Position numbers and translations under genes: made by a program. Below, piece by piece: positions 33,693 through 44,309 of a DNA stretch of 64,000 bases. The notes beneath the pieces were generated by a model that ran no database searches, had not been told where the DNA came from, and saw only the letters and a program-made list of their open reading frames with translations. Origin of the DNA: Nyssa sinensis (lineage: Eukaryota > Streptophyta > Magnoliopsida > Cornales > Nyssaceae). Position 1 is the stretch's first letter. Each line of letters starts with the position of its first letter. Location of the stretch: contig CM018031.1 in assembly GCA_008638375.1 (NCBI GenBank), forward strand, positions 59,689,188-59,753,187. Reading direction: 5' to 3'.

Positions 33693-34700
33693 TAGTTTTG
33701 AATTTTCTTATTAGTGGTAGTGCAGGTGCAGTTTTATTAGGTCAAATGGACAAGTTAATGGATGTAATTTGGTATTATATTAACATCAACATCAACATCA
33801 ATATTATATTTGTATTGGCTGGGTTGATTAAGTACGAAAAAAATGATACATACCACGAATATATTTTTCAAACATTCAAGTGTTATGACTTTAGATTAGA
33901 CATGTCCCCTGTATTAACCAAATCAATAGATAATGATGTGTGAATAGCCTAAAAACACTTGGGTTTTATATTAATTTAGTTGCTTTTGTGAGGGGTCAAA
34001 TTGATGTAGTCGCTTCCTTGTTTTTAGCTTTTAGTTTTCATCGTTATCACTCGACAGTATTATAGTGGCCATTCAATCACATCAATGTGATTGAATACTG
34101 TCAAACCTGTTGACTCAGCAGTGTACTTTATTAGTAATTTTGTTTTGATATTGGAATATAATTACCCCTTTCTCTAAGAAAATACAAGCATAAATTAGTG
34201 TTGATTCCTTGAATCAACCATTTTTATAATTAAACGATTAAGAAACCAATTATGTAATTGCATTCATGTAAGCCTAGCCCCGTTCGGGAGTCATTTTCAT
34301 CACATGTGAATCTTGTCGCAAAATTTATTCGCGATTGGGCTCATGTGTATGAAAATAGATTCTTGAATTGTCCAGAGAGGACAGTTCGGGAATGCATAAA
34401 TCTGCATTGTAATCAATAGCGCATATGCTTAAATATTTCACTATGATAAAATTTTAGTACGATCTCCTATTGTTCTCTAGGTATATATTTAGGCGTGCTA
34501 ACGTCTATCTCGTATAGTTGGAGAACCATAGGGAGATGCTGCCGAAATTTTGTCCAAGTGGAATCAAGCATTTGATTTGCTGCTGATTGCAATGTAGATT
34601 GTGCATTCACGAATGGGATAGGACTACCTTACCCTTTAGAGAGAAGTTGGAGGTTATAGGATTCAGGTTTCATATTTATAACGAGTATCATTTTTGACTT
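32631..34700. other. CACTA 3 leader and probable first intron(s)
   Basis: A GC-rich, CCGCC-rich leader segment (32640-32750) ends near CTGGTACC and is followed by T-rich intron-like DNA, a (TA)n run at about 33649-33688, and AT-rich sequence up to TTGTATTAG at 34700-34708, a likely splice acceptor before the transposase ATG. Confidence 0.45.
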
Positions 34701-34717
34701 GTATTAGGTAGACAAAA

Positions 34718-35260
34718 ATGGATAAGAGTTGGATGGACTTGAAGGGCAGGCATTTGCCAGGATATGTGAAGGGGATCAAAGATTTTATTGAGTTTGCTCG
34801 TGCATCTGCAGATGGGAGGAATATGATAAGATGTTCATGTAGGAGGTGCAATAATAGGGATTATATGCACATAGATGAGGCCAAAGAGCACCTACTCGAA
34901 CACGGGATGGACAAGAGGTATACGTGTTGGGAATTTCACGGGGAACGCCATGACGTACGAGTGGTATTTGATGATAAAGAAGAAGACGACGATGATGACT
35001 TTGGTGATAATGTTGGCGTTGGTTACGAAGGCTTGCCACAAATGTTGGCAAACTTGTAGGGGGCTACAACTAGGGCGAGTAGTCACAGGAGTGACACGGG
35101 ACCATCGATCGCGTTTGAGTCGTTGTTAAGGGAAGCAAGGCAGCCATTATATCCGGGTTGTGATAAGTTTTCGAAACTGGACTTTCTCGTAAAACTCCTT
35201 CATATTAAGAGCATCAACCGTTGGAGTAACAAATCAGTTAATATGGCCATTAAATTGATT
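34718..35260 (+). pseudogene. TNP2-like CACTA transposase, N-terminal fragment
   Basis: ATG at 34718 (context AAAAATGGA). Residues 1-75 form the transposase-associated domain (PF13963 type): WMDLKGRHLPGYVKGIKDFI, then the Cys motif CSCRRCNN, HLLEHGMDKRYTCWEFHGE. An acidic linker (DDKEEDDDDDFGD) follows. A TAG at 35057-35059 interrupts; after it the same frame continues with AFESLLREARQPLYPGC, KFSKLDFLVKLLHIKSINR and WSNKSVNMAI, which is the start of the transposase core. Then it runs into the tandem repeat near 35265. The catalytic part is absent. It is the transposase that would cut at CACTA ends in an intact relative. Confidence 0.88.
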
Positions 35261-35264
35261 AAAA

Positions 35265-35692
35265 TGTCGGATATCGGCTTAACTACACCGAAACCACATC
35301 ACACACCTCAAAAATGATAAAATAAACTTGTATGAACTTACGGCACTCGGTTCGGATGCCCAGTTTGAAACTTATGCAAGTTTCAGCTCCAAAAAGGCCC
35401 ATTTTAGGGTTTTGACAGACCAAAATACCAGATATCAACCAAACAAGCCCAAAACCCCATCAAACACCTCACAAATGATAAAATTGACTTGCACAAACTT
35501 ACGGCACTCGGTTCGGATGCCCGGTTTGAAACTTATGCAAGTTTCAGCTCCAAAAATGCCCATTTTGGGGTTTTGACAGACCAAAATACCAAATATCAAC
35601 CAAACAAACCCAAAACCCCATCAAACACCTCACAAATGACAAAATAGACTTGCACGAACTTACGAAAATCAGTTCGGATCAGTGGTTTATAA
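35265..35692. repeat. Short 160-161-bp tandem array of CACTA 3 (about 2.6 units)
   Basis: Same unit as at 5391-7742 (GATAAAATAAACTTGTATGA, CTCGGTTCGGATGCC, AAAAGGCCCATTTT), starting at GGATATCGGC near 35268, with units 2 and 3 more diverged (CAACCAAACAAGCCC). Confidence 0.9.
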
Positions 35693-36135
35693 CTTATGCT
35701 ACTTTATGTCGTTCTTACAATTTATGCATGCAAAAAAAAATAAAAATAAACTATTCACATTCTATATTTCATATATATTTAATAATTGTTCTAATATATA
35801 CTATTTGATCTTTATTTCAGATTGAACGGGATTATTGCGCCGCCGTCTTTATGTTTTGCATCGGGATTTTTTATTATTATTATTTTTTTTTCTTTTCATG
35901 GACATCTGCAGTTATATGTTTTGAGACAATTTTTTATTTTTCTATTTATTGTTAAATTATACTTTTACAAATGTACCTAATTAGTATAATATATATATAT
36001 ATGAATGTATTTTTCTTTTTTAATATGTTCATTTCAGAAAGTTTGAATTTTATTGTATATCAAGATGATTGATACAGGTTTAAACAGGAATAAAACAACA
36101 AATAAAACAAAGCAAACATGGTTGAAAAAAAAAAA
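35693..36135. other. CACTA 3 region between array and right subterminal repeats
   Basis: Homologous to 7743-8190 of CACTA 1, including the possible acceptor TTTATTTCAGATTGA near 35812-35824. Non-coding. Confidence 0.6.
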
Positions 36136-36139
36136 CCCT

Positions 36140-36603
36140 TTAGCGACGCACAGAAAGGCGTCGCTAAAAGTCAAGAAACAACAATGTTAATTCACTATTA
36201 GCGACGCATACTGAGCGTTGCTAATAGTAACCTTTAGAGATGCACACTTTGTGCGTAGCTAAAAGCTACTATTAGTGACGTCCCCCTATGCGTCGCTAAA
36301 GGTTACTATTAGCGACGCTCAGTGTGCATCGCTAACAGTAGCTTTTAGCGACGCCCTTTGCGTCCATTTATGATATTTGCGACGCCCATGCCCAATTATT
36401 AGCGACACCGTCTGTGCATCGCTAATAGTTACTTTTAGCGATGCTCAAAGGTTTGTGCGTCGCCAATACTATTAGCGACGCTACTATTTGTGGCGACGCT
36501 ACTATTTGTGACGACGTTAGCGACGCCCATGTGTGCTTCGCAAAATAGATTTAGCGACGCATTTTGCCACTATTAGCGACGCACGCGTGCGTCGCTAATA
36601 GTG
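36140..36603. repeat. Right subterminal repeat array of CACTA 3 with a terminal 36-bp palindrome
   Basis: About twenty TTAGCGACGC / GCGTCGCTAA motifs. The last two form a perfect 36-bp palindrome at 36568-36603, centred on GCACG|CGTGC, ending 15 bp before the element end. Confidence 0.92.
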
Positions 36604-36830
36604 CCTTTTCTTGTAGTGGAAGATTGATTTTTTTTTATTTTAAATTAATGTTGCAAAAAATTCTTACAATGATTGAAATTGATTTGAAAATTTTTATTCA
36701 TGAAATTATTACTAAACTGCATTGACGGACTTGGTTTAAGAGAAACATTGTAGAACAATTACATAAAGCCTCATAATAAAGAAGAGTGGCAGTGTGTGGA
36801 CTTGAGTTGCCTTACAAAAGAGATACTGAT

Positions 36831-37109
36831 TTAATACATTATGTGATCACGGTTTCCAATACAAGCATAAACCAGAGTGTGCGCTTCTTGCTCTAATTCT
36901 AAGGCGGCAGACCCATCTACAGCGATATTATCCCAACTATCACTTTGATTTCGGACTCGGACTTGGATACAGAAATGATCAAAATCGGATTTTGGCTCTA
37001 CAAAACATAAACCATCTTGCTTTTTGCTACCCCTACCTACTCCACTGAGGTATGGAAGAATGTCAGCAGGTTTGCTGTACACCCAGAAGTCCAACGGAGT
37101 GGGATAATG
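36831..37109 (-). pseudogene. Exon-like fragment of an unrecognised gene
   Basis: 92 open codons, read on the minus strand: HYPTPLDFWVYSKPADIL, YLSGVGRGSKKQDGLCF, then FDHFCIQVRVRNQSDSWDN and EAHTLVYACIGNRDHIMY before the stop. No in-frame ATG at the beginning and a TAA just upstream. The composition is balanced and protein-like, unlike the AT-rich surroundings, so I think it is a real exon or remnant. I do not recognise the family. It lies just outside the right end of CACTA 3. Confidence 0.45.
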
Positions 37110-37266
37110 TTAAAGCCATGGGCCAATCAGCACTAGAAAGGTATCAAGAAATTAGGCCTATGGGTTCCGGGTGTATTTCGTATGGCTAGAAAGGAACTCA
37201 AGATTGTGAACTAAAACACTAGAATAGTAATACAACCTTTTCGATTCCAAAAATATTGTGAATTTT

Positions 37267-38982
37267 TTTATGTATAAAATATATATCTTTCATGTTTTAT
37301 TAATCAGATAAGAAAGTTGATTATCTATATATATACCCTTGCTCATGAGCCCAGACATGCTAAACTAGGGTCTGTTGGAGCTTCGACCTTTGCCAAATTA
37401 ATGAGCTTGAACTCATGGCTCAATCTTGGTTCATTAGTTTAAAAGATGAGCTGCAAGGAATCTTAATCAAGTACACTTCACGGTGGGTTTATGAATGGCA
37501 TAAAGCTGAGAGGTGTTAATTTTTAATGGAATACAACAATACGATTCAAATACAATACGAAATTAACAAGTTTGAGTTGAATACAAATAAATTTGAGTCA
37601 TAAACGGATTGACACGTGTAACACGATGAATAAATATGTTATGTTTAAATTTTAATAATGTCAACCCATTTAACACGACTTAACACGTTTAATTATAAAA
37701 AATATCATTAGTTAAGGTAATTTGTATCACATCGAAAATTTATAAAAATTTTGAGATTTGGTCCATGTATAAAGTTTACTAAACTTGAAAATTATCTATA
37801 CGTATTAAAAAATATGTAACTTTTTTATTTAAAATATAAAAAATAAAAATAAATAGATTAAGCATATTGACATGTGTAACCTGTTCAATAAATGGGTTGG
37901 GTTAGTATTTTCAAACTTGATACGATTAGTTAATAATATCGGGATTAGGGTTAACACATATTTTCGAATATGTATATCTTGACACAACTCAAACATAACA
38001 CAATAACAGAAATTCACATTCCTAATAAAGAGTCATGATTAGTTGTTAAGTCAAATTACACTAAAAAAAAAAAAACAATTAGAGGAGGTTAATGTAATTT
38101 TGGAGCCATGGCTTTTTCCCAAAAGGAGTTCTTTTTGTGGTTTAAAAAAAAAAAAAGCACACACCATTTAATAAGAGAGGCAAATCTGGATGGAGAAATT
38201 ACTATTGATCCAAGAAATTATTGGATGTTAGGGGTGTAATTAGAGCGGGCTAACTTGAGTTTGGCTCAATTTTTTTAAGGATTGCATTTTATTTTTTATA
38301 CTTTAAATCGAGTTTGGACAAAAAAACTCAAGTTAGATTTAAATTAGTATTGAACTTAAATTGAGACTTTGAAAATTCGGGTCCAACCCAAACCCAAACC
38401 TAAACTTGAACTCGAATTTAATATTTAATATTTTTTATTTTTTATTTTTATACTTCAATTATCCATCATTAGATTAGTAAAAATTTCTTAGAATAATTAC
38501 TATTTACATTTACATAATTTCAAAAACTTATTAGCCTTTATTATATTTTCAAAATTAAATTATGTTGAATGAATTATTTTAACTGCTTTTAATTTTTTTA
38601 GAAGGAGAAATTGAGAAAAATCATTAGAACTTTTAGTATATAATCAAAATAAGAAAAAAAACAGTAATTTATTAAAGAAAGCATAAATAAAATTTAAAAA
38701 TTAAAATTAATAATTGAGTCGGGCTTGGGTTGAATCCGATATTAATAGATTTTAATTTGGATTGCGTTTTTTGGATTTGAGCCGAACTAAGGTTTAATTG
38801 TTTGAGTTCAAGATCAAGTTCGAATCAGATTTAAATTGATAGTTTTAAAACTTAAATTAAATTTAGACCTGACTTAATTCAAGTAAGCCTGTCCGAATTA
38901 AACCTCAAAGATGGTCCGGGATCATTGGCCTGTCAACGGTCGACATGAGTTGAAATGTCTGCAAAAATTATTTTTTTATCCA
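37267..38982. repeat. Duplicated block A (1.7 kb)
   Basis: Matches A' (40420-41532) from TTTATGTATAAAATATATAT to TGAAATGTCTGCAAAA.TTATTTTTTTATC. A has about 640 bp (about 37735-38375) missing from A'; both borders of that piece carry GAAAATT. The interior resembles degraded hAT-type MITE DNA (TAGGGGTGTAATTAGAGCGG at 38230). No coding sequence. Confidence 0.85.
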
Positions 38983-39759
38983 CTAAAGTCTTAACATGTT
39001 GTACACGAAGGTGCGACATAGGAAAGCGTCGGTGGCCTCGTGTAGAGCCATGGTGTGCTGATAGTGGGAGAGATGGTCTCCTGGGTCTTTTGACCCATCA
39101 TAAGGCGTGAATTTTGGAACGATGAACTTTCGGGGACGCTCTGCTGCTAGTACGGCTGGGGTGAACGGAGTGGTAAATCTGCCGAGCAACTTTGCTATTT
39201 CATCCTGCTTGGGGGGGTTACCCTCCCTGGCTGAGGCTACTGGTTCAACTGAGTCCGCCACTTCTTCCACCCTTGTAGGTACTTTGGATGGGGCTGAATG
39301 ATGTTGTCCCAACATGATAACCTCAGGTCCCGTGTGTAAGGGATGCTCCTGGCTGGGAACACCATGATTCGATTGCCTCTGAAGTGGGACTGATGCTTGT
39401 TGTGGCTGGAAAAATGGTCGCGTAGGGTCGACCCCTGAGTTTGCAGGGCTCAGGATCCTGGTTCTACCTTGGTAATGAATGGTTGGATAAAGATTTGGCA
39501 TCCTTGCACCACGGTCATTCGACCTTGGTCCGCCTGGGGTCGGAAGGAGCTGTGTTCCTCTTTCAGGGATACCATGAGGGGGGTAGTTAGGGTGATTTGG
39601 CAGATTCTGGGTTAAAGAAGCCAGAACCTGAGAGATGGCCAAGAGTTACTCTTGCATCTCATCAAGCTGCCGTTGTACAGGATTGGGAGCTTCCCCCTCC
39701 TTTTGTCCAATCGGAGGTTGGCTTCGAAAGACTTGTCTTGGACGGAGGTTCGGAGCCAT
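38983..39759 (-). pseudogene. gag fragment of the second gypsy element
   Basis: ATG at 39759 (MAPNLRPRQVF), a TAA near 39645, then an open frame: AISQVLASLTQNLPNHPNY, VEEVADSVEPVASAREG, RPRKFIVPKFTPYDGSKDPG, DHLSHYQHTMALHEATDAFL and CRTFV, then non-gag residues YNMLRL. The match to the complete element's gag ends where the next residues there are ITSLKGTALKWF. Confidence 0.88.
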
Positions 39760-39826
39760 GACAGAATTGATTTAGAGATAATGGAATTAGCAAGAACGAT
39801 TGTCGTTCCCACAGATGATGCCAAGC

Positions 39827-40419
39827 TGTTGTTGCACTTTTTGGTCCATCAAGGTTCTGCTATCCGTTAGTGTGAAGCCTGAGATAAAATGCGATTAGAA
39901 TGCCGCCGGGAAAGGCTACGGCGGTAGCCTCTTCAATGATTAAGTTAGATAGAGTGTAAAATAAGACTTCAAGTAATAATTCAAGAAGTGATCCTTGTTA
40001 CGTGCCTCAAGGGTTTGTAATTATGGGTTGATTATCTGCCAGAGTGGGTAGGAGTTGGTGCTGCCAAGATAGGGATTCACTGTTACCTGACGTTGGTAAT
40101 CATGATCATCAATCTTACTGTCACCACCTGCCTTACTGTCACCACCTGCCTCCCTGTTTTTCAGCACTACCTGCTTTATTGATTATTGCCCATTGCCGTC
40201 AGTCCCATCATTCTGAGGTTAGTAGGGCAAGATGACGAAGACGACTTGTTTGGTAGTCCGACACGTCGGTAAATGAAATTGGTTCCCTAATGATCGATCG
40301 ATGTCTCTGATCCCGACGGGCCGACGTCATGTCGGTATACCCAGTAACCTTATGACTTGCACAGAGCACAGCTAGACACGTGTCAGATTCTGGTTAGTTA
40401 GCATAATTTTGGCGTATCA
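39827..40419 (-). repeat. LTR of the second gypsy element
   Basis: 593 bp, from TGTTGTTGCAC to TTGGCGTATCA on the plus strand; TG..CA ends. It is the 5' LTR because the primer site and gag lie to its left. Right flank TTTAT is the start of block A'. Confidence 0.8.
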
Positions 40420-41532
40420 TTTATGTATAAAATATATATCTTTCATGTTTTATTAATCACATAAGAAAGTTGATTATCTATCTATATATATATATATATA
40501 TATATATAACCTTGCTCGTGAGCCTAGATATGCTAAACTAGGGTCTGTTTGAGCTTGGACCTTTGCCAAATTAATGAGCTGGCACACATGGCTCAATCTT
40601 GGTTCATTAGTTTAAAAGATGAGCTACAACGAATCTTAATCGAGTACACTTCACAATGGATTTATGAAAGACATAAAGCTGAGAGGTGTTAATTTTTAAT
40701 GGAATACAACAATACGATTCAAATACGATACGAAATTAACAAGTTTGAGTTGAATATAAATAAATTTGAGTCATAAACAGATTGACACGTGTAATACGAT
40801 TAATAAATATGTTATGTTTGAATTTTAGTAATGTCAACCCATTTAACATGACTTAACACATTTAATTATAAAAAATATCATTAGTTAAGGTAATTTGTAT
40901 CACATTGAAAATTCAAATCCAAACCCAAACTCGAACTCGAATTCGAATTCGAACTCGAACTCGAATTTAATATTTAATATTTTTTATTTTTTAGTTTTAT
41001 ACTTCAATTATTCACCATTAGATTAGTAAAAATTTCTTACAATCATTACTATTTACATTTACATAATTTCAAAAACTTATTAGCCTTTATTATATTTTCA
41101 AAATTAAATTATGTTGAATAAATTATTTTAACTGCTTTCGATTTTTTTAGAAAGAGAAATTGAGAAAAATCATTAGAACTTTGAGTATATAATCAAAATA
41201 AGAAAAAAAAATAGTAATTTATTAAAGAAAGCGTAAATAAATTTAAAAATTAAAATTAATAATTGAGTCGGGCTTGGGTTGAATCCGATATTAATAGATT
41301 TTAATTCGGATTGCGTTGTTCAGATTTGAGCCGAATAAGGGTTTAATTGTTCGAGTTCAAGACCAAGTTCGAATCAGATTCAAATTGATAATTTTAAAAC
41401 TTAAATTAAATTTAGACCTGACTTAATTCAAGTAAGCCTGTCCGAATTAAACCTCAAAGATGGTCCAGGATCATTGGCCTGTCAACGGTCAACATGAGTT
41501 GAAATGTCTGCAAAAGTTATTTTTTTATCTCA
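40420..41532. repeat. Duplicated block A' (1.1 kb)
   Basis: Begins exactly at the end of the LTR and is collinear with block A, with a 640-bp deletion at the GAAAATT microhomology (about 40905) and a longer (TA)n run at 40484-40507. It leads directly into GLR copy 1 upstream DNA. Confidence 0.85.
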
Positions 41533-41680
41533 CTGTTTTCTTGGTTTCGTTTAATTAATGATCAGTCAATGTCTTATTTCAAGGATTCGTTTGAATGCTT
41601 TGTAAAATATGTGTTGTTGGGAGAGGACTCGAAGATTCCAAGAAAATTGTTCAAGAAGAATAAGTGACCGTAGTTTGTAA

Positions 41681-42065
41681 ATCTCTTCTACTGCTGAATA
41701 TTCAAATGACCTTTTCAAATTGGATACAAGTTTACCCTGTAATTATTCACCATTAGGTTATTTTAAGCATGAACCACCCATTTGCACCAATGGAGATAAG
41801 GAAGAAGAACTTAACCATCCTTACAATATATCTAATATTGTTTGGCATTCGTTCAATCCATCTGCCAGTGATAGTCTCAGCACTGTGGCAAATGAAATTC
41901 CAGTTGGAGTGATTCTTGATATGGGATCATGGGCTGGGAAGACTGTCCACAGTTGCATTACAATGGCAGTTTCTGAGTTTTACGCACTAAATAGTCACTA
42001 CAAAACAAGGATAGTTCTTCACACCAGGGATTCCCGCGGAGACCCCCTGCCTGCCCTATCAGCTG
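41681..42065 (+). pseudogene. GLR copy 1 exon 1 (start of ATD, odd N-terminus)
   Basis: About 70 residues of unfamiliar sequence (NGDKEEELNHPYNISNIVWH) run in frame into GLR sequence, VGVILDMGSWAGKTVHSC and HYKTRIVLHTRDSRGDP. Exon end AGCTG|GTGAG. The leader residues are not a signal peptide and have no Met; they may be readthrough of non-coding DNA or part of a fusion. Confidence 0.7.
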
Positions 42066-44309
42066 GTGAGTTTTTTGTTTCTCATGTTTTGCTATGCATG
42101 GTTGAAGTGTTTTGACTTGATCCGTCATATAATTCACCTTTTTTTTTTTGCCCTCGATCTATTTGCAATATGGATTGGCAATGTTCAATCTAAAATGTCT
42201 GCGTCTGTTTGATGTAGCACATGATGTGCCTTTCTTGCGACAAAAAGGTTCTGATCATATAGGCAAACTAAAGGAGCCAATAGCCGATCTCTTGGCCTGA
42301 AAGAATAGGAATTTAACCAAAGAGTTCCGATTTCTTTAGTCATTTTAAGATAAAAGGGGATAATAAGGGAGTTATATATATATATATATATATATATTCA
42401 CACACATACTGACTCTAATGATTGAGTCATTGAAACTGTCATAATTATATTTTTGTAGTTTAGTTTAAAAGCAGTGTTCTAACAATTCATGTTTTCGAAA
42501 TTTGACTGAGTCAAATATTTTTCAAATATGACTTATTTTTATAATTATCATATTATTTTTTTGTTGATAAAAAAATTACTATTATCCATTTCAACGGTTT
42601 AAATTATTCCAAATGCATGATTCAAATTTGATCAAGTTTTTTTTCTTATTCCAATTCTCAAATTACAATGGTAATTGGGAGAAAAAAATGATAGTTTTAT
42701 CAAAAAAACATTTCATATAAATATCAAAAAAAATAATTTTTTTGATACTATAACACTATTAAAATAACTCTTACCATTAGAGTTCTTCTTAGTAAATGAT
42801 TCTCCAAACGCACAACAGTGTAATTTGGAAGAAAAAAAAAACAGTTAGAGATGTTTTTAACAAATATACTTTTGTGTTTTAAAAAACAAAATCATCATAA
42901 AAGTAATTTTAAAGATTTAGTCAAATTGTCAAATATGTTTTTTAGAGCAACTTTTATAAACGCAAACTCAAAAGTAAGAATACAAAAACTCTTTTAAACG
43001 AATCCTTTTTAAATATTAAGCCTATAAATGAGTTGAGTCGTTGCGTGTTGGCATTTTATTGGGTCATTTCAGAGGAATTTGGCTCGAGTTCAAACAAGTC
43101 TAGTTATCTCTACTCAAAATTAGCAAGTCAAAATAAATAAATCAGTTGATTCTGCTGGATACTCGTTTTGCGATTTGTTTCGGTCAAGAAATGTATCAAG
43201 TAAATTTTGAGAGAGTAATGTTTCTCTTTTTAAAATAATGTGATAATTTCTTTTTTTTGATAGAAGTTTATTTTTTAAATTTTAATTATTAACGATATTG
43301 AGTCTTAAAATGATGTACAATTAATATAATTAGATTCCATTATTTGATAAATATTATATATAAAAGTATTGACCTTTTCAATTAGATGCAGTTGCACCTC
43401 GCCATTTACTTCATGTGATATCAAAAGCTTATTTGACTGGAATAAGTCAGTTTTAACAACATATCCTCGTCAATGTCTTCCAAACACGGTTTTGAATTAG
43501 TTGTTGACATGCACAAGGACAATAGCTGATGACTAATAAAAAGAAAAAGAAATAACAAAGATTCTTAATGGAGAGAATTTGAAGAAAAAAAATTAAGGTG
43601 AATTTGAAAATTTTTAATGCAAAAATAAAAAGAAAGAATAAGAGAAAAGTTTGAGTTTTAGTCTACTTCACTAATTTTTCTAAAAGTGAAGAGATTTGGA
43701 AAGAAAATAAAATTTATTTAATAATTTTTTTTAAAATAACCAAAATCCCCAAACGAACCAGCTAGAATTCACAAGATATTTTTAAATACTTTGAATTTAC
43801 ACTACGTTTGGATGGAAAGAATTGGAAAGAAAGGGAAGGGAAGGAGAATGAAGAAGAGTTTATATCATGTTTGTTTTAAAAATTAGGAAGGAAAGGGAGG
43901 GAGAGCTTATCCCTCATTTAATCAATTTTGTTATCCCTCCAAAAATAGGAGGAAATGGAAGGAAATGATACAATGATTTAATGAATTTTTAATAATACCA
44001 ATATTACTCTTAAAATTATAAAAGTCAAAATAAAAATGGCACCTCTATCCTAAGGCATCCAAAGGGTATAATAATAAAATAATATAAAATTATTTCATTT
44101 CCTTTCTCTCCTTTATCATTCCCAAACAAGATGAAAGGCTTTCCTCTCCTTTCCTTTCATTAGTTATCCAAACATAAAAGAGGGATTATTCTCTCATCTC
44201 CCCTCCTCTCCTTTCCTTTCCCTTATAACTAATACTCTCCTTTTCTTTCCTTTCCCTCCTACTTATCCAAAGGAACTGTGAGTTTAATTTGTTGCATTGC
44301 CCAGTGCAG
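42066..44309. other. GLR copy 1 intron 1 (2.2 kb)
   Basis: Donor GTGAGT, acceptor CCCAGTGCAG. AT-rich, with a (TA)n run near 42375-42396 and a stretch at 43860-44280 rich in GGAAAGG/CCTTTCC words on both strands (possible MITE-like inverted sequence, GGAAAGAAAGGGAAGGG ... CTTTTCTTTCCTTTCCC). No copy of this intron exists in GLR copy 2. Confidence 0.65.

Larger units (their letters stand above)
32213..36618 (+). mobile_element. CACTA (En/Spm-type) transposon 3, non-autonomous, 4.4 kb
   Basis: CACTACAAGAAAA at the left and the perfect inverse TTTTCTTGTAGTG at the right; target duplication GAA at 32210-32212 and 36619-36621. Subterminal TTAGCGACGC arrays at both ends, a TATA box, a CT-rich leader, the N-terminal part of a TNP2-like transposase (34718 on), a short version of the 161-bp array, and a right part homologous to CACTA 1. 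The transposase breaks off and runs straight into the repeat array, so most of it has been deleted. The intact ends suggest it could still be mobilised by a relative. Confidence 0.95.
38983..40419 (-). mobile_element. Truncated second gypsy element (gag part plus 5' LTR)
   Basis: Minus orientation: LTR (39827-40419), leader, ATG and gag up to RTF in the capsid, where it stops at the junction with block A. A degenerate primer site is seen next to the LTR (TTGGCATCATCTGTGGGAAC, versus TTTGGCGCC in the complete element), two transitions at the CpG. Nothing of pol or the other LTR remains. Related to, but distinct from, the element at 12218. Confidence 0.88.

Noticed and set aside
41720..42115. 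A GLR gene start at 41720
   Set aside because: The codon there is TTG, not ATG, and the residues after it are not a signal peptide; treated as exon 1 of a pseudogene with a lost start.
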